The notes below the pieces were generated by a model. The model saw only the letters and a list, made by a program, of their open reading frames with translations, was not told the DNA's origin and made no database searches. A stretch of 28,715 nt of DNA, taken from positions 479,398 to 508,112 of the forward strand of contig BFEA01000067.1 of NCBI GenBank assembly GCA_003427395.1. Reading direction: 5' to 3'. The stretch comes from Chara braunii. Taxonomy: Eukaryota; Streptophyta; Charophyceae; Charales; Characeae. Below are positions 27,890 to 28,715 of this stretch, piece by piece. Numbering within the stretch: position 1 is the first letter of the stretch; each line of letters begins with the position of its first letter. The translations under genes were made by a program, and so were the position numbers.

Positions 27890-28110
27890 TCTGGTGCCTG
27901 AGTTTCGGGGCAGGCCGAACTCATGAGGGTCCGGAAATGGCCCTCAGTTTCAGGCTGAGAACACTCAGGGCAGGAAAGGCCCTGATTTAGCTTGAAACGA
28001 CACAAGGCCTGTAGGCCCTCATTTTCAGGCTTTCAGGATGAAACGACACAGGGCTTGTAGGCCCTTGTTTTCAGGCTTTTGGCTTGAAAACGTCACGGTC
28101 CTGGAAATGG
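27890..28110. repeat. Degenerate tandem repeat, period about 46 bp
   Basis: GAAACGACACARGGCYTGTA then GGCCC and TTTTCAGGCTTT repeats at 27994 and 28040; weaker units with TTTCAGGCTGAGAAC and GGAAATGGCCC flank them. Confidence 0.8.
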
Positions 28111-28352
28111 CCCGTGCAGCCGGTTGCAGGCACAACATGTAACAAGCTATCTCCAATGTAGGCGTCACCACTTGATCACGCGCGCGTTGGTTGTTGCTGG
28201 GATAACGGTACTGCGCCTGTCTAGAGTCGTGTCTATAGACGCGTGCGATATCAATCGCGATGCGCACCGTTTCCCACTTACCTCGCCACCAGGTGCGCGT
28301 GCGTCCGTCTTCGTCTTCGTCGTTCTCGTACAGGTCGTCGTCGGGAGTACAA

Positions 28353-28363
28353 CTCTGATACCA
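28353..28363 (-). promoter_or_regulatory. Retrotransposon primer-binding site (tRNA-Met type)
   Basis: The minus strand reads TGGTATCAGAG, the complement of the 3' end of plant initiator tRNA-Met, the usual minus-strand primer of plant LTR retrotransposons. Orientation matches the Ty3 remnant. A 3-bp spacer separates it from a TGCA that could be the LTR end. An 11-mer alone can occur by chance, and the long distance to gag is unusual. Confidence 0.6.
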
Positions 28364-28366
28364 AAT

Positions 28367-28715
28367 TGCAATGCACCCAGATCGTGAAGACACTTGTCAA
28401 CAATGCAAGCCCGATAAATATCATTCGCTGATGATTGCCAATAATCATAATCGTGTCCAGATACAATGAGATGGGAAAAACATACAGAGACGAAGGAGGA
28501 GGGAGAATAGACTTAGAGGGAGAATAGAAGACAATGCCCACTTCTGCTTCGGGCTCCCTCCTCGATCACCACCTCAGTAATCAATAAACTGAACGCACAT
28601 CTATCACAATGTGCCACGTGGCACGTCAATCAGTTCTCATCAGCGAGCTGGAGCAATGTCGACCTCAAGATAACCAGGTACGTACCCACTATCGCCCCAC
28701 AGTCATGATCTCCTC
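28367..28715 (-). mobile_element. Possible partial 5' LTR (runs off the window)
   Basis: Sequence starting TGCAATGC lies just outside the primer-binding site, where a 5' LTR of a minus-strand element would end in CA. It contains the 14-bp palindrome GTGCCACGTGGCAC (28611-28624, a G-box) followed by ACGTCAATCAG, echoing the ACGT boxes at 26340-26820. No second LTR is present to prove it. Confidence 0.35.

Larger units (their letters stand above)
26000..28350. other. Non-coding repeat-rich DNA upstream of gag
   Basis: No supported gene. It holds the ACGT-box cluster, CT runs and several tandem repeats listed separately, plus an N at 27031. GTAAGT motifs that resemble splice donors occur on both strands (for example on the minus strand at about 28278-28283). 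It could be the leader of the Ty3 element or a mix of fragments. Confidence 0.5.

Noticed and set aside
28025-28393. Minus-strand frame of 122 codons over the primer-binding site
   Set aside because: Runs from the putative LTR through the primer-binding site into a tandem repeat; acidic stretch only, no domain.

Overview
This 28.7 kb window is eukaryotic repeat-rich DNA made almost entirely of decayed retrotransposons. I find no intact host gene, no rRNA or tRNA gene, no CRISPR array and no bacterial operon structure. L1-type non-LTR elements with a plant-style zinc-knuckle ORF1 and a zf-RVT-like C-terminus, a Ty3/gypsy element, a primer-binding site matching plant initiator tRNA-Met, and many microsatellites point to a streptophyte (plant or charophyte alga). 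A Chara-like genome would fit, but that is only an impression. Single-N gaps at 4807, 9383 and 27031, one of them flanked by an exact duplication, indicate a draft assembly.

Layout. 1-886: CT/C microsatellite, a 35-bp module and TGATGAT-type repeats, with no gene. 901-7620: LINE copy A (+), inferred to be 5'-truncated in ORF1, with APE endonuclease, reverse transcriptase and a C-terminal zinc motif; it ends in poly(A) and is flanked by a 14-bp target-site duplication (887-900 and 7621-7634). An inverted-repeat element between TTAA sites (6749-7591) appears to sit at the 3'-UTR/poly(A) boundary. 7635-9930: non-coding microsatellites, minisatellites and a 304-bp MITE-like element with perfect 19-bp terminal inverted repeats. 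9950-10835 and 20861-about 22484: two halves of LINE copy C (+), whose RT frame breaks at the same codon on both sides. 10836-about 19490: LINE copy B (-), with a long ORF1 and a full-length but broken ORF2, followed by about 1.4 kb of repeat-rich, non-coding DNA. About 22484-25966: Ty3/gypsy remnant (-) with gag, zinc knuckle, protease, partial RT and partial RNase H. 26000-28715: non-coding sequence with a dense cluster of CACGTCA boxes, several tandem repeats, a tRNA-Met-type primer-binding site at 28353-28363, and probably part of an LTR.

How the pieces relate. The LINEs were built to copy themselves by target-primed reverse transcription (APE nicks, RT copies). All three are now dead: A and C have Asn in place of the first Asp of the FxDD motif, B has Tyr in place of the catalytic Asp of motif A, and all carry stops or frameshifts. 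The order of events can be read from the nesting: copy C was there first, a roughly 10-kb block with copy B was then placed inside its RT, and a small (TAAA)n-tailed retro-insertion also landed in copy C. I did not find a convincing new biological system. The most useful leads are the active-site change shared by A and C, the TTAA inverted-repeat family, and the ACGT-box cluster.
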